From the NCBI RefSeq assembly GCF_014698995.1, contig NZ_JACWZZ010000004.1, forward strand, positions 62,001-126,000: a DNA stretch of 64,000 nucleotides, given 5' to 3'. This document shows positions 16,691 to 25,514 of the stretch, piece by piece; position 1 is the stretch's first letter; every line of letters begins with the position of its first letter. The position numbers were made by a program, and so were the translations under genes. Source of the stretch: Hymenobacter duratus. GTDB taxonomy: Bacteria > Bacteroidota > Bacteroidia > Cytophagales > Hymenobacteraceae. A model generated the notes under the pieces. It saw nothing but the letters and a program-made list of their open reading frames with translations. It was not told the origin of the DNA and searched no databases.

Positions 16691-16737
16691 CAAAAACGGC
16701 CGGCCTGCTTTTCCACAAAGCAGGCCGGCCGTTTTTG
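16691..16737. terminator. Bidirectional terminator
   Basis: Perfect 20-nt arms (16691-16710 and 16718-16737) of the form CAAAAACGGCCGGCCTGCTT, each ending in a run of A or T. It separates convergent genes at 16181-16672 and 16751-19051. Confidence 0.9.
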
Positions 16738-16750
16738 TCCGGAGGTAGTT

Positions 16751-19051
16751 CTACCCGCCCAACGCTGGTACCGGCTGCCGTATTTCCTTGGGCCGGTGCC
16801 GGTAGAAGGCCAGAATCAGAATCGGTAGCAGGGTCAGCTCAGCCACCACGCCAAACAGCAGCGTCAGGCCGATGAGCAGGCCCACATAGAACGTGCCGTC
16901 AAACGACGAGAAAATCAGCGTCGAGAAGCCGCCCACCAGGATCAGCGACGTGACGATAACGGCTTTGCCGGCCATCAGGTAGGTTTTGCGCACCGCCTTG
17001 AACAGGCTTTTTTCCTTCAGCAGCACCAGCTTTAGCTTCGAGATGAAGTGGATGGTATCATCGACGGCAATGCCGAAGGCAATAGTAAAGATGATGCTGG
17101 TGCTCACCTTCATGCTCACGCCGGCCGCGCCCATCACACCCGCCACAATCAGAATGGGCACCAGGTTCGGAATGAGCACCACCAGCGTCATGCGCAGGCT
17201 GCGGAACAGCGCCAGCACAATCAGCGTGACCATCAGAATGTCGATGCTCATGCCCGTAATCATGTTGCGGGTGAGGGTTTCGTTGTTTTTGTCGATGAGG
17301 TTGGCCGAGCCGGTGAGGCGGGTTTGCAGCACCGTGCTGTCCACGGACGTGCGCAGAAACCGCCGCAAATCGGCGTTCAGCGCATCGGCCCGAATGCTGC
17401 CTACGTCGGGCATGCGGCCCGTCAGGCGGCCTTCCGTGCCGTCGGGCAGCGCCAGCGCCCGAAACTCCGGCTTCTTGCGAAACAGCTTCACCTTGCGTGT
17501 CAGGCGCGCCAGCTCGGCCTCGGAGTCGGGGAGGCGGTACTCTTCCAGCAGGCCGCCGTTCAGGGCCTTGCGCACCGATTTGATGATGGTGACGGGCGAG
17601 GCCACGAAGTTCAGGCCGTAGGTTTTCTGCAGATAACCCTCAATCTTTTCGGTCTGGCGCAGCACGTCCAGGTCATAAACCGTGCGGCCGGCAGCGGGCT
17701 TCAAATCCAGCTCAAACGGCCGCACGCCGGCGAAATGCTGCTCGAAAAACCGGAAATCCAGCTTCACCGGGTCGTTCTGGGAAAGGTCGTCGAGCAGAGC
17801 CGAGTTGATGCGGATACGCGAGGCCGAGGCCACCGACAGCACCAGCACCAGCCCGCTGATGGCCACCACCCAGTGCCGCCGCGCCAGCACCGTCCGGAAC
17901 AGACGGCCCAGCACCCCGTCCCAGCTGTGGCCGGTTTCGCGCGGGATGCGCAACTGGGGCTTACGCAGCAGCAGCAGCATGGCCGGCAGCAGCGTGAAGC
18001 TGAGCACAAACGTGAGCAGCACCGCAATGCCCGTAAACAGCCCGAAGTTGTAAATCGGGCGGATGGTGCTGGTCATCAGCGTGAAGAAGCCGATGCTGGT
18101 CGTCAGCGCCGACAGCCCCGAGCCGAAGCCCGATTCCTTGAGGGCAATCAGCAACGAATCCTTCTTGCTGGCCCCGTAGCCCAGCTCCGTGACGTAGCGC
18201 GTGATGATGTGAATGGTATCGGACATGCCCACCACGAACAGCATCACCGGCAGCAGCGCCGTCATCAGGTCAATGCTCACCCCGAAAGCCGACATCACGC
18301 CCAAGCCCCACAGGATAGAGCCCAGCACCACCACCAGCGGCAGCACCACGCCCCACCACGTCCGGAACGTGAGCCACAGCAGCCCCGTCACGAGCACCAC
18401 CGAGAGGCTCATAAACACGGCCAGCTCCACCTGCAGCCGGTCCACGAATACCGACTGGGCCACCATTTTGCCGGCCATGTGGTACTCGTTTTCCGCGAAG
18501 CCTTGGCGCTGCAGCTCCGTGCGCACGGCTGCCAGCAGCGAGTCGCCGGGCGGTTTGCTGAGGTTGGGCGAGGTCTGGAACAGGATGGTGGCCGCCCGCG
18601 CATCCCGCGAAATCAGGTTGCCGACGAGGCCCGGCGTGCGAAACACCAGCGCCGAATCTGTAGCGCGCCGCGCCGGCTCCTGCGGGTGCAGATACGGCAC
18701 GTTGAACACACCCAGGCCTTCGACTACCGGGTTGGTGGCAGTAGTAGGAGAGGATACCTGCGTAACATGCCGCCGGCCTTGGATGAACCGGGTGAGCGAA
18801 TCGACGCGGGTCAGGAATTGGGGCTCGAACACCGTCTGGCCAGCCGGTGCTTCCAGGCCCAGCAGCACGTAGTCGTTGTCGTTGCCGAAGCGCCCGGAGT
18901 ACGCCATATAGTAGTCCAGGTCCGGGTCGCCGGCGGGGTAAAAGTCGTTGAAATTGTAGTTGAAGCGCAGCTGCGCCACAAAAAACACGGCCAGAGCCGA
19001 CAGCAGCCCGAGGGCCAGGAGGGTAAAGTGCGCGAGACGTCGGAGGGGCAT
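16751..19051 (-). CDS. RND superfamily exporter, MMPL type
   Basis: A 766-residue membrane protein with two repeats of six transmembrane segments and two large periplasmic loops. The first half has RFNYNFNDFYPAGDPDLDYY after TM1 and LLPVMLFVVGMSDTIHIITR; the second half has FGIAVDDTIHFISKLKLVLL, with the acidic residues expected for proton coupling. It resembles single-gene RND transporters that move lipids or hopanoid-like compounds. No periplasmic adaptor or outer membrane partner is adjacent, so the cargo is unknown. Confidence 0.9.
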   Translation of the reverse strand: MPLRRLAHFTLLALGLLSALAVFFVAQLRFNYNFNDFYPAGDPDLDYYMAYSGRFGNDNDYVLLGLEAPAGQTVFEPQFLTRVDSLTRFIQGRRHVTQVSSPTTATNPVVEGLGVFNVPYLHPQEPARRATDSALVFRTPGLVGNLISRDARAATILFQTSPNLSKPPGDSLLAAVRTELQRQGFAENEYHMAGKMVAQSVFVDRLQVELAVFMSLSVVLVTGLLWLTFRTWWGVVLPLVVVLGSILWGLGVMSAFGVSIDLMTALLPVMLFVVGMSDTIHIITRYVTELGYGASKKDSLLIALKESGFGSGLSALTTSIGFFTLMTSTIRPIYNFGLFTGIAVLLTFVLSFTLLPAMLLLLRKPQLRIPRETGHSWDGVLGRLFRTVLARRHWVVAISGLVLVLSVASASRIRINSALLDDLSQNDPVKLDFRFFEQHFAGVRPFELDLKPAAGRTVYDLDVLRQTEKIEGYLQKTYGLNFVASPVTIIKSVRKALNGGLLEEYRLPDSEAELARLTRKVKLFRKKPEFRALALPDGTEGRLTGRMPDVGSIRADALNADLRRFLRTSVDSTVLQTRLTGSANLIDKNNETLTRNMITGMSIDILMVTLIVLALFRSLRMTLVVLIPNLVPILIVAGVMGAAGVSMKVSTSIIFTIAFGIAVDDTIHFISKLKLVLLKEKSLFKAVRKTYLMAGKAVIVTSLILVGGFSTLIFSSFDGTFYVGLLIGLTLLFGVVAELTLLPILILAFYRHRPKEIRQPVPALGG

Positions 19052-19224
19052 AAGGGAATGATGGCGGCCATCAAGGGCCGATGCGGGTGCGGCCGGAAGG
19101 CCAAGAGAAGTTTCAGGCCGGCAGCAGCCGAAACTTCTGTTACATTTCTTACCTTAGGGGGCGGCGCCAAGCCAACCGCCATTTTCCCGCTTTTGTTTCC
19201 TCCCGTTTCATCTTCTTCCTTCCC

Positions 19225-19464
19225 ATGAAAAACGCCCTGCTCACCCTCGCTCTGTTTGCCTTTGTTGGTTCTGCCTCTGCCCACGAGGGCGACAAAACTG
19301 CCAAGAAAGGCAAGTCAAAAGAAGCTTGCTCTACCGAAATGAAAGCCAGCTGCGCCAAGGAAGGCAATACGGCCAGCACCCCTTCGTGCTGCATGAAGAA
19401 AGGCGCCAAAACTGCCGCCGCTACACCCGCTCCAGCGGCTGCCCCGGCCGTGAAGACGATGTAA
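19225..19464 (+). CDS. Small Cys-rich secreted peptide
   Basis: A 79-residue protein starting MKNALLTLALFAFVGSASAH, a clear signal peptide cleaved before or near HEGD. The mature part is Lys-rich with four cysteines (ACS, SCA, SCC) and an Ala/Pro-rich tail. No family recognised; metal binding or disulfide bonding is possible. It is divergent from the RND exporter and ends in a good terminator, so it has its own transcript. Confidence 0.7.
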   Translation: MKNALLTLALFAFVGSASAHEGDKTAKKGKSKEACSTEMKASCAKEGNTASTPSCCMKKGAKTAAATPAPAAAPAVKTM

Positions 19465-19487
19465 GACGTTGCAGGTTGTTCCTGATG

Positions 19488-19515
19488 AAAAGCCGCTCAG
19501 ATGAGCGGCTTTTTA
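19488..19515 (+). terminator. Intrinsic terminator
   Basis: Arms AAAAGCCGCTCA and TGAGCGGCTTTT are followed by TTAG, about 24 nt after the stop of the Cys-rich peptide. Confidence 0.8.
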
Positions 19516-19549
19516 GTTTATAAAACGGAAGCTGTCTGAACGTCCCAAT

Positions 19550-19680
19550 GAACGTTATGCTGAGCCTGTTGAAGCATCTCTACCGCCTCGCAGAGCGCAG
19601 TTCAGGTCGTCTTACGAAATCAATCTTCCGGGCTGGTGAAGTAAGTGGTAAAGATGCTTCGACAGGCTTACCGTGACATT
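19550..19680. repeat. Repeat family A, diverged pair of arms
   Basis: Left arm AACGTTATGCTGAGCCTG with GAAGCATCTCTACCGC; right arm AAGATGCTTCGACAGGCTTA ending CGTGACATT. The arms are separated by a loop of about 50 nt unlike those of the other copies. Confidence 0.75.
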
Positions 19681-19762
19681 CTTATAAGTGTTGTCAACTT
19701 CCTACACCGCTTTACTTCCAGGTACGGGCAAAATTAATACAACTGCAAATTTCAATAGTACC

Positions 19763-19792
19763 TTGCTTTGCATAGTACCGATGTTATCTTTG
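19763..19792 (+). promoter_or_regulatory. Bacteroidota-type promoter
   Basis: TTG at 19763-19765, a spacer of 19 nt, and TATCTTTG at 19785-19792 match the -33/-7 consensus of Bacteroidota sigma-70. Transcription would start about 25 nt before the ATG at 19824. Confidence 0.65.
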
Positions 19793-19823
19793 GCTTATTC
19801 CCCACCGAAATTTGCCTTAGCTC

Positions 19824-21008
19824 ATGAAATCTATGTGTCGAGTTAGTATTTTATTAGGTGTATGCGCCGGGCTTTGGGCCGGAACCGCGCAGGCCCAGAC
19901 CCAGACGTATGACCAACTCTTGCAGCAGGCCTCGGCCAAGCTAGGGCAGCAGGACTTCTGCGGAGCCGTATCGGATTTTCAGGCTGCCTTTGCCGATAGC
20001 ACCAAAGCCGGACCGTTCGACGTGTTTGCGGGTACCATTGCCGCCGCCAACTGCCCGGCCCAGCGCACCCAGGCGCTGCGGTGGCTGCTGCGGATTCCGC
20101 GCTTCGCCGACTTGCCCGTTACGGCCCAGGACGTGCGCAACATTGCCCAGGAGGAAGGCCTGCGCAACCTCCGGGATACGCCCCAGTGGTCGTACTTCCT
20201 GACCCAGCTACAGGCCCACGCCGCCCGCCGCGAAGCTGCGGCCCAACTGGCGGCCCGGCAGTGGCTGACAACCACCCAACAGAACGCACTGGCTGCTCCC
20301 GGCAAGCGGAGGCGCTACGCAAAGGCTGCCCCCGGTTTTGCGCGTTACACGCTGCCCGCCGATACCGTGCAGGCTCCCTACCTAGTGTACGTGCCCAAAA
20401 GCTACAACCCCGCCACGGCCGCCCCACTGCTGGTGTACCTGCACGGTGGTGTGGCCAGCGCCACGCAGTTCCAGGTGCAGGACCCCGGCGTAGCGCAGGA
20501 GCCGATTTTCCGGGCCGCCGAGCAGCAGGGAGCCCTCGTGCTGTACCCGTACGGGCGGAAGTCGTTTGGCTGGCTGGAGCACGAGGCCGCGCTGGCCGCC
20601 GTGCGCCGCATGGTGGCCCAAGTGCACACGCGTTACCGCGTGGACACCCGGCGCGTGTACCTGGGCGGTATGTCGAACGGGGGCACAGCTGCCTTCTGGT
20701 ACGCCTGCCAGCAGCCACAGGGCTTCGCTGGTTTCTACGCCTTATCGGCCACGCCCGTCAGCAAGCTGGGGCCTCTGCGCTTCCAGACGCTCCGGCAGGG
20801 GGCACCGCTTTATTCCCTGAACGCCGAGGACGATGAGCTGTTTCCTTACCGGGAAGTGGCCGCCATCCACGACCAGCACAAAGCCCAGACCCCGCAGTGG
20901 CATTTTGCTTCCCGACCCACCGGTGGCCATAGCTTCCTGTACGGCCCGGATGGTGACCAGGCCTTGTTGGCGTTGTTGCGGCAGATGATGGATACTGCAG
21001 GTCGATGA
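19824..21008 (+). CDS. Secreted alpha/beta hydrolase (esterase/depolymerase-like)
   Basis: A 394-residue protein with a signal peptide ending at AQAQ (residues 1-25), a helical N-terminal part (to about 165) and a C-terminal hydrolase domain. The latter has VYVPKSYNPATAAPLLVYLH with the HGG oxyanion motif, the nucleophile elbow GGMSNGG, an Asp in NAEDDELFPY, and the His in RPTGGHSFLYG. It resembles feruloyl esterase or PHB depolymerase-like proteins. The N-terminal domain is unfamiliar and may be a protein-interaction module. Extracytoplasmic location is likely; the substrate is unknown. Confidence 0.85.
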   Translation: MKSMCRVSILLGVCAGLWAGTAQAQTQTYDQLLQQASAKLGQQDFCGAVSDFQAAFADSTKAGPFDVFAGTIAAANCPAQRTQALRWLLRIPRFADLPVTAQDVRNIAQEEGLRNLRDTPQWSYFLTQLQAHAARREAAAQLAARQWLTTTQQNALAAPGKRRRYAKAAPGFARYTLPADTVQAPYLVYVPKSYNPATAAPLLVYLHGGVASATQFQVQDPGVAQEPIFRAAEQQGALVLYPYGRKSFGWLEHEAALAAVRRMVAQVHTRYRVDTRRVYLGGMSNGGTAAFWYACQQPQGFAGFYALSATPVSKLGPLRFQTLRQGAPLYSLNAEDDELFPYREVAAIHDQHKAQTPQWHFASRPTGGHSFLYGPDGDQALLALLRQMMDTAGR

Positions 21009-21110
21009 GTTCTGCAGATAGCTGAGAATTTCCGCAGACATATAGCCTTTTAGAGATTTATTCCTTGCGTAGGACTATATTCCAGCATAATCATCCTATC
21101 AAACAACAAC

Positions 21111-22220
21111 ATGGAGCTTATCGACCAACTTACCAATCTCGCGTCTAGGGCGCAAAAGCAAATCACCCACATCCAAACCGAGGAGGCCACGAAAAACGCG
21201 CTGGTTATGCCGTTTATCAATGCGCTGGGCTACAATGTGTTTGATCCTACGGAAGTAGTGCCAGAGTTTATCTGCGACATCGGTACGAAAAAGGGCGAGA
21301 AGATAGATTATGCCATTATGCGCGACGGCAAGCCTATCATTCTAATTGAATGCAAGCACGTTGGTGGCGACCTGACAATCAATAACGCTAGTCAGCTTTT
21401 TCGCTACTTCCACGTCACGGAAGCCCGGATTGCGGTGCTTACCAACGGCGTGCATTACCGGTTATTTACGGACCTGGAGCAGCCGAACAAAATGGATGAG
21501 CGGCCCTTTATGGAGTTTGACTTATTCAATTTCCAGGAAACCGACGTGGCCGAAATTAAAAAGCTAAGTAAGGCCGCTTTCAACATTGAAGACCTACTGT
21601 TTGCCGCGTACAATCTGAAATACATGCGGGCTTTCAAGAAGTACTTCGACGAGCAGTTCACGCAGCCTTCTACCGATTTTATCAATTTTGTTTCCAAGCA
21701 GATTTACGACGGAGTACTCACGCCAAAGCTCAAGGAGCAATTCAGCGTCTTAGTGCATCGGTCGTTCCATCAGTTTCTGAACGACAAAATCACAATGCGT
21801 CTGCGCTCGGCCATGCTAGATACCGGCGGCAGCCTGCTGAGTGCGGAAATACCTGCGTTGCCTGCACCAGAAGCCGCCACTACGCCAGCCACTGAAATCG
21901 TGGATAAAGAAATCGAAACCACGGTGGAGGAAACGGAAGGCTTTATGATTGTACGGGCTATTCTGCGCAAAATGGTGGCTGTGAATCGGGTAGTAATGCG
22001 CGATGTGCAGTCATATTGTGGCATTTTGTTGGATGACAATAATCGGAAGCCCATTTGCCGATTGCATTTCAACGGTAGCAAAAAAATCGTAACCGTGTTC
22101 GATTTGGAAGGTGGGGAGCGGGTGGATATTACGTCGCTGGACGATTTGTATGGCTTGGCTACGCGCATCCGGGCCGCCGTGCAGCGCCACGAGAAAAAGC
22201 CCGCTGATGCAGGCATATAA
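21111..22220 (+). CDS. Solitary type I restriction HsdR N-terminal nuclease-like protein
   Basis: A 369-residue protein. The N-terminal half (1-170) matches the HsdR N-terminal endonuclease fold: TKNALVMPFINALGYNVFDP, then the PD-(D/E)xK site with Asp66 in KIDYAI, Glu80 and Lys82 in LIECKH, followed by QLFRYFHVTEARIAVLTNG. No helicase motor follows. Residues 285-369 form a separate conserved C-terminal domain (MIVRAILRKMVAVNRVVMRD, CRLHFNGSKKIVTVFD). No hsdM or hsdS gene lies in the window. It is lower in GC than neighbours. It may be a stand-alone defence or repair nuclease; that is inference. Confidence 0.85.
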   Translation: MELIDQLTNLASRAQKQITHIQTEEATKNALVMPFINALGYNVFDPTEVVPEFICDIGTKKGEKIDYAIMRDGKPIILIECKHVGGDLTINNASQLFRYFHVTEARIAVLTNGVHYRLFTDLEQPNKMDERPFMEFDLFNFQETDVAEIKKLSKAAFNIEDLLFAAYNLKYMRAFKKYFDEQFTQPSTDFINFVSKQIYDGVLTPKLKEQFSVLVHRSFHQFLNDKITMRLRSAMLDTGGSLLSAEIPALPAPEAATTPATEIVDKEIETTVEETEGFMIVRAILRKMVAVNRVVMRDVQSYCGILLDDNNRKPICRLHFNGSKKIVTVFDLEGGERVDITSLDDLYGLATRIRAAVQRHEKKPADAGI

Positions 22221-22244
22221 CGTCAATTCCTGGTTATAACATAG

Positions 22245-22278
22245 AAAAGCCCTGCCGTCAAACGCAGGGCTTTTTTTG
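22245..22278 (+). terminator. Intrinsic terminator
   Basis: Arms AAAAGCCCTGC and GCAGGGCTTTT with a T7 run, about 25 nt after the HsdR-N gene. Confidence 0.85.
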
Positions 22279-22361
22279 TGTCAGTTCCATCCGAAACATC
22301 CCCCGAAGCCCAACGGTTGCTGAAGCGCCGGGCATAGTAGTCTGGTGTATCCCGCCGCCCA

Positions 22362-22658
22362 ATGCCTGAAATACCCGCACCTTTTGGCACCTTATCTTCC
22401 GAAGATATAAACCGCATCATCGAAATGGGCTGGGAAGACCGGACTCCCTTCGAGGCCATCGAAGCGCAGTTTGGCCTGGCCGAGAAAGACGTCGTTGCCC
22501 TGATGCGCCGCGAAATGAAGGCGTCCTCGTTTCGGATGTGGCGGGCCCGCATGAGCGGGCGCGCCACCAAGCACCGCGCCCGGCGCCCCGACGACGTGCT
22601 CGGCTTCAAAAGCAACCAGCAGCGCAGCATTTCCGGCAACAAAATCAGCAAGCGGTAG
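22362..22658 (+). CDS. TIGR03643 family protein
   Basis: A 98-residue basic protein: LSSEDINRIIEMGWEDRTPF, EAQFGLAEKDVVALMRREM, SSFRMWRARMSGRATKH. The sequence matches the TIGR03643 family by the GWEDRTPFEAI and MWRxRxxGRxTKH motifs. The first half may form a helix-turn-helix and the basic tail could bind nucleic acid. It stands 27 nt before the photolyase-like gene, and I recall this pairing from other genomes, so the two probably act together. Confidence 0.8.
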   Translation: MPEIPAPFGTLSSEDINRIIEMGWEDRTPFEAIEAQFGLAEKDVVALMRREMKASSFRMWRARMSGRATKHRARRPDDVLGFKSNQQRSISGNKISKR

Positions 22659-22685
22659 CGTACCGGCGCGACTGACGTTTTCCTC

Positions 22686-23867
22686 ATGAGCACTCACCTG
22701 CACAAGCTGCACGCCGGCCAGCCCCACCGCGAAACCGTGGCGGCCCCTGACATTAGCTTCCCGACCCGCTACCAAGACATTCTGGCGCGTGTGGCGGCCA
22801 TCGACCCGGTCCGCTACGGCCGTTCACGCAATTTTCTGAATGGGGCCATCACCTACCTCTCGCCCTACCTGAGCCGGGGCGTCATCAGCACCCGCCAGGT
22901 GTACGAGGCGCTGCTGGCCCGCGGCTTCTCCTTCGACGATATGCAGCAGCTGGCCAGTGAGCTGGGCTGGCGCGACTTTTTCCAGCGGGTATGGGAGGCG
23001 AAAGGCGACGAGCTGTTCACGGACCTGCGCCAGCCCCAGCCCGGCGTGCGGCACCACCAGTTGCCGCAGGCGCTGCCCGAAGCCAGCACCGGCATTGCGG
23101 CCGTGGATGCGCATATCGAGCGCCTCTACGCCACCGGCTACCTGCACAACCACCTGCGCATGTACATAGCCAGCCTGGCCTGCACCATCGGGCGGGCGCA
23201 CTGGTCGGCCCCGGCGGCGTGGCTCTACTACCACCTGCTCGACGGTGACCTGGCCAGCAACACCTGTAGCTGGCAGTGGGTGGCGGGCGCGTTTTCCGGC
23301 AAGCAGTACTACTGCAACCAGGAGAATATCAACCACTACACCGGCAGCCAGCAGCGCCACACTTACCTCGACGTGCCCTACGGCGAGCTGCCCACGCTAC
23401 CCGTGCCGCCGCCCCTGCAGGCCACCGTTGTGCCCGGTTTCACCACGCCGCTGCCCGTCACGCCCGCCCCAACTATTGACCCGGCGCTGCCGCTGTTGCT
23501 CTACAACAGCTACCACCTCGACCCGCAGTGGCGCGCCAATGAGCCGGCCAACCGGCTGCTGCTGGAGCCGTCCCACTTCCGGCGGTTTCCGGTGAGCGGG
23601 GCCGTGCTGGCCTTCATTCAGCAGCTGGCTTCTGATAATATCCCCGGCGTGCAGGTGGTGGTGGGCGAAGTGGCCGAGTTGCCACACCTGCGGCAGGTGC
23701 CCGCCATCTACACCCGCCGACACCCGTCATCTGCCCACTACCCCGGCACCCACGACGCCCGCTCCTGGCTGGTACCGGAAGTGGGCGGCTACTTCCCCGG
23801 CTTCTTTACCTATTGGAAGAAGTGCGAGAAAGTGCTGCGCCGCCAAGAGGTAGATGGCACGATGTAG
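22686..23867 (+). CDS. Photolyase/cryptochrome-related FAD-binding protein with unusual domain order
   Basis: A 393-residue protein. Residues about 25-250 match the helical FAD-binding domain of DNA photolyases (RSRNFLNGAITYLSPYLSRG, LASELGWRDFFQRVW, GYLHNHLRMYIASLACT, CSWQWVAGAFSGKQYYCNQE). The usual N-terminal alpha/beta antenna domain is absent. Instead residues about 265-375 read PLLLYNSYHLD, RLLLEPSHFRRFP and VVVGEVAELPHL, which look like an alpha/beta domain placed after the FAD domain. Likely role: light-driven DNA repair or light sensing with the TIGR03643 partner. Its last residues (GTM) and the stop fall in a palindromic repeat. Confidence 0.8.
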   Translation: MSTHLHKLHAGQPHRETVAAPDISFPTRYQDILARVAAIDPVRYGRSRNFLNGAITYLSPYLSRGVISTRQVYEALLARGFSFDDMQQLASELGWRDFFQRVWEAKGDELFTDLRQPQPGVRHHQLPQALPEASTGIAAVDAHIERLYATGYLHNHLRMYIASLACTIGRAHWSAPAAWLYYHLLDGDLASNTCSWQWVAGAFSGKQYYCNQENINHYTGSQQRHTYLDVPYGELPTLPVPPPLQATVVPGFTTPLPVTPAPTIDPALPLLLYNSYHLDPQWRANEPANRLLLEPSHFRRFPVSGAVLAFIQQLASDNIPGVQVVVGEVAELPHLRQVPAIYTRRHPSSAHYPGTHDARSWLVPEVGGYFPGFFTYWKKCEKVLRRQEVDGTM

Positions 23868-23968
23868 AGACGCAATATTTTGCGTCTCGTCGTTGAAGGG
23901 CACGCCCGAACCGTCTTAAATAAGATCAGCAACGAGGAGACGCAAAATGTTGCGTCTCTACATCGTGC
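23857..23968. repeat. Repeat family B, near-perfect inverted pair overlapping a gene end
   Basis: Arms of 39 nt at 23857-23895 and 23930-23968 differ at two positions. Each begins GCACGATGTAGAGACGCAA and ends CGTTG, and each contains its own small hairpin. The TAG stop of the photolyase-like gene (23865-23867) is inside the left arm. Confidence 0.9.
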
Positions 23969-24047
23969 GGGCCGCCTCATGGCAGAGCATAAAATGGTTT
24001 TAGAGCAGAAGCTGTACTTTCGAGTCCGTTTTTGATCTGCCAACACT

Positions 24048-24842
24048 ATGCACCAGTACCACACGCTGCTCCAGCACATCCTCGATAATGGCACCCAAAA
24101 AACCGACCGCACCGGCACCGGTACGCTGTCGGTGTTCGGCTACCAGATGCGGTTTGATTTGCAGCAGGGCTTTCCGCTGGTGACCACTAAGAAGGTGCAC
24201 CTGAAAAGCATCATTCACGAGCTGCTGTGGTTTCTGCGCGGCGACACCAGCAACCAGTCGCTGGAAGACGTGGGCGTGACCATCTGGCGGGAGTGGGCCG
24301 ACGAGAACGGCGAGTTGGGTCCCATCTACGGCCAGCAATGGCGCAGCTGGGCTACGCCCGACGGCCAGAGCATCGACCAGATTGCGCAGATGGTGCACCT
24401 GCTCCGCACCCAGCCCGATTCGCGCCGCATGGTGGTATCGGCCTGGAACGTGGCCGAGCTGCCGCAGATGCGCCTGACGCCCTGCCACGCCCTGTTTCAG
24501 TTCTACGTGGCCGATGGCAAGCTCAGCTGCCAGCTCTACCAGCGCTCCGCCGACGTGTTTCTGGGCGTGCCCTTCAACATTGCCAGCTACGCCCTGCTCA
24601 CGCTCATGATGGCGCAGGTAACCGGCCTGGAGCCCGGCGAGTTCATTTGGACCGGCGGCGATACCCACCTCTACAGCAACCACCTGGAGCAGGCGCGCCT
24701 GCAGCTCACCCGGGAGCCCCGCCCGCTGCCGCAGATGCGCCTGAACCCCGCCGTGCAGGATATTTTCGCGTTTCAGTACGAAGACTTCACACTCGAAAAC
24801 TACGAGCCCTGGCCCGCCATCAAGGCTCCGGTTGCGGTGTAG
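24048..24842 (+). CDS. thyA: Thymidylate synthase
   Basis: A 264-residue protein, the same length as E. coli ThyA, starting [15 protein letters not shown]. The catalytic Cys is residue 146 in [24 protein letters not shown], the phosphate-binding [20 protein letters not shown] and the folate/nucleotide region THLYSNH are all present. It methylates dUMP to dTMP using 5,10-methylene-tetrahydrofolate. A dihydrofolate reductase gene, often its neighbour, is not next to it here. The preceding repeat separates it from the photolyase-like gene. Confidence 0.97.
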   Translation: MHQYHTLLQHILDNGTQKTDRTGTGTLSVFGYQMRFDLQQGFPLVTTKKVHLKSIIHELLWFLRGDTSNQSLEDVGVTIWREWADENGELGPIYGQQWRSWATPDGQSIDQIAQMVHLLRTQPDSRRMVVSAWNVAELPQMRLTPCHALFQFYVADGKLSCQLYQRSADVFLGVPFNIASYALLTLMMAQVTGLEPGEFIWTGGDTHLYSNHLEQARLQLTREPRPLPQMRLNPAVQDIFAFQYEDFTLENYEPWPAIKAPVAV

Positions 24843-24903
24843 CTGTTGCTCGCCGGGCAGCCTGGCGGCGTAGCAGCAGGCGTGCGTTTCAATTTTCCCA
24901 GCA

Positions 24904-25413
24904 ATGAAAAAGGTTCTGCCTGCGCTGCTCATTGGTATAGCCTATGTGGCGGGGTGCCCGGAGGCCGGCTGGGCACAGAGTGCAACGTATAACCGCTGGG
25001 ATGCCCGGCCCGCCGCTCCAATCAAGCCAAAGCCGTTATCCGTGCCCCCGTTGGCATTGCGGTTGCAGCGCGGTATCGGGCAGCGGCTCGCCAACCAGCG
25101 CCGCCTGCCCGCCGATTCGCTGTTCTTCCGGTATGTGTGGGGCAAAATAAGGTACCCGGCGGCGGCATTGCGGGCTGGCCTGGAAGGACAGGTGAGCGTA
25201 CGGCTGACCATTGCCGCCGATGGTGCCGTGACAGGCGCTCAGGGCGCTGGCAACAAGCTGCGGCAGGTGGTTGCGAATGTGACGCCGCAGGCCCGGGCCG
25301 CCGGAGAGGACCAGATGGTGGAGGAGGCCTGCCGGGTGTTGCGGGGGCTGCTGTTTGAGCCGGCCGCTACCAGTACTGAGGAGGTCATCAGGGTGAGCTA
25401 TCTTATCAGATAG
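24904..25413 (+). CDS. Secreted TonB C-terminal-like protein
   Basis: A 169-residue protein with a signal peptide ending near AGWAQS (about residues 1-25). Residues about 75-165 resemble the TonB C-terminal domain: VWGKIRYPAAALRAGLEGQV, SVRLTIAADGAVTGAQ, and the final FEPAATSTEEVIRVSYLIR strand. No long Pro-rich spanning segment or transmembrane anchor is present, so it is not a classical energy-coupling TonB; it may act in the periplasm. It lies 62 nt after thyA but the functions appear unrelated. Confidence 0.75.
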   Translation: MKKVLPALLIGIAYVAGCPEAGWAQSATYNRWDARPAAPIKPKPLSVPPLALRLQRGIGQRLANQRRLPADSLFFRYVWGKIRYPAAALRAGLEGQVSVRLTIAADGAVTGAQGAGNKLRQVVANVTPQARAAGEDQMVEEACRVLRGLLFEPAATSTEEVIRVSYLIR

Positions 25414-25514
25414 TTTGAGGCTGGGTATTGGACTTACAGGGGAATAAATGTTCTTAGTAAAATTTAATTTAACTGTATAAAATCCAAGTAAAAACCAGTG
25501 CCGTAAGTGCCTGT

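Noticed and set aside
17048..19228. 726-residue plus-strand open frame opposite the RND exporter
   Set aside because: His/Gln/Arg-rich composition typical of an antisense shadow in GC-rich DNA; the minus strand encodes a clear transporter.
21010..21045. CTGCAGATAGCTGAG and CCGCAGACA before the HsdR-N gene, resembling the GCAGA words of the GxxExxY arms
   Set aside because: Only short words match, spacing differs, and no partner arm occurs after the gene.
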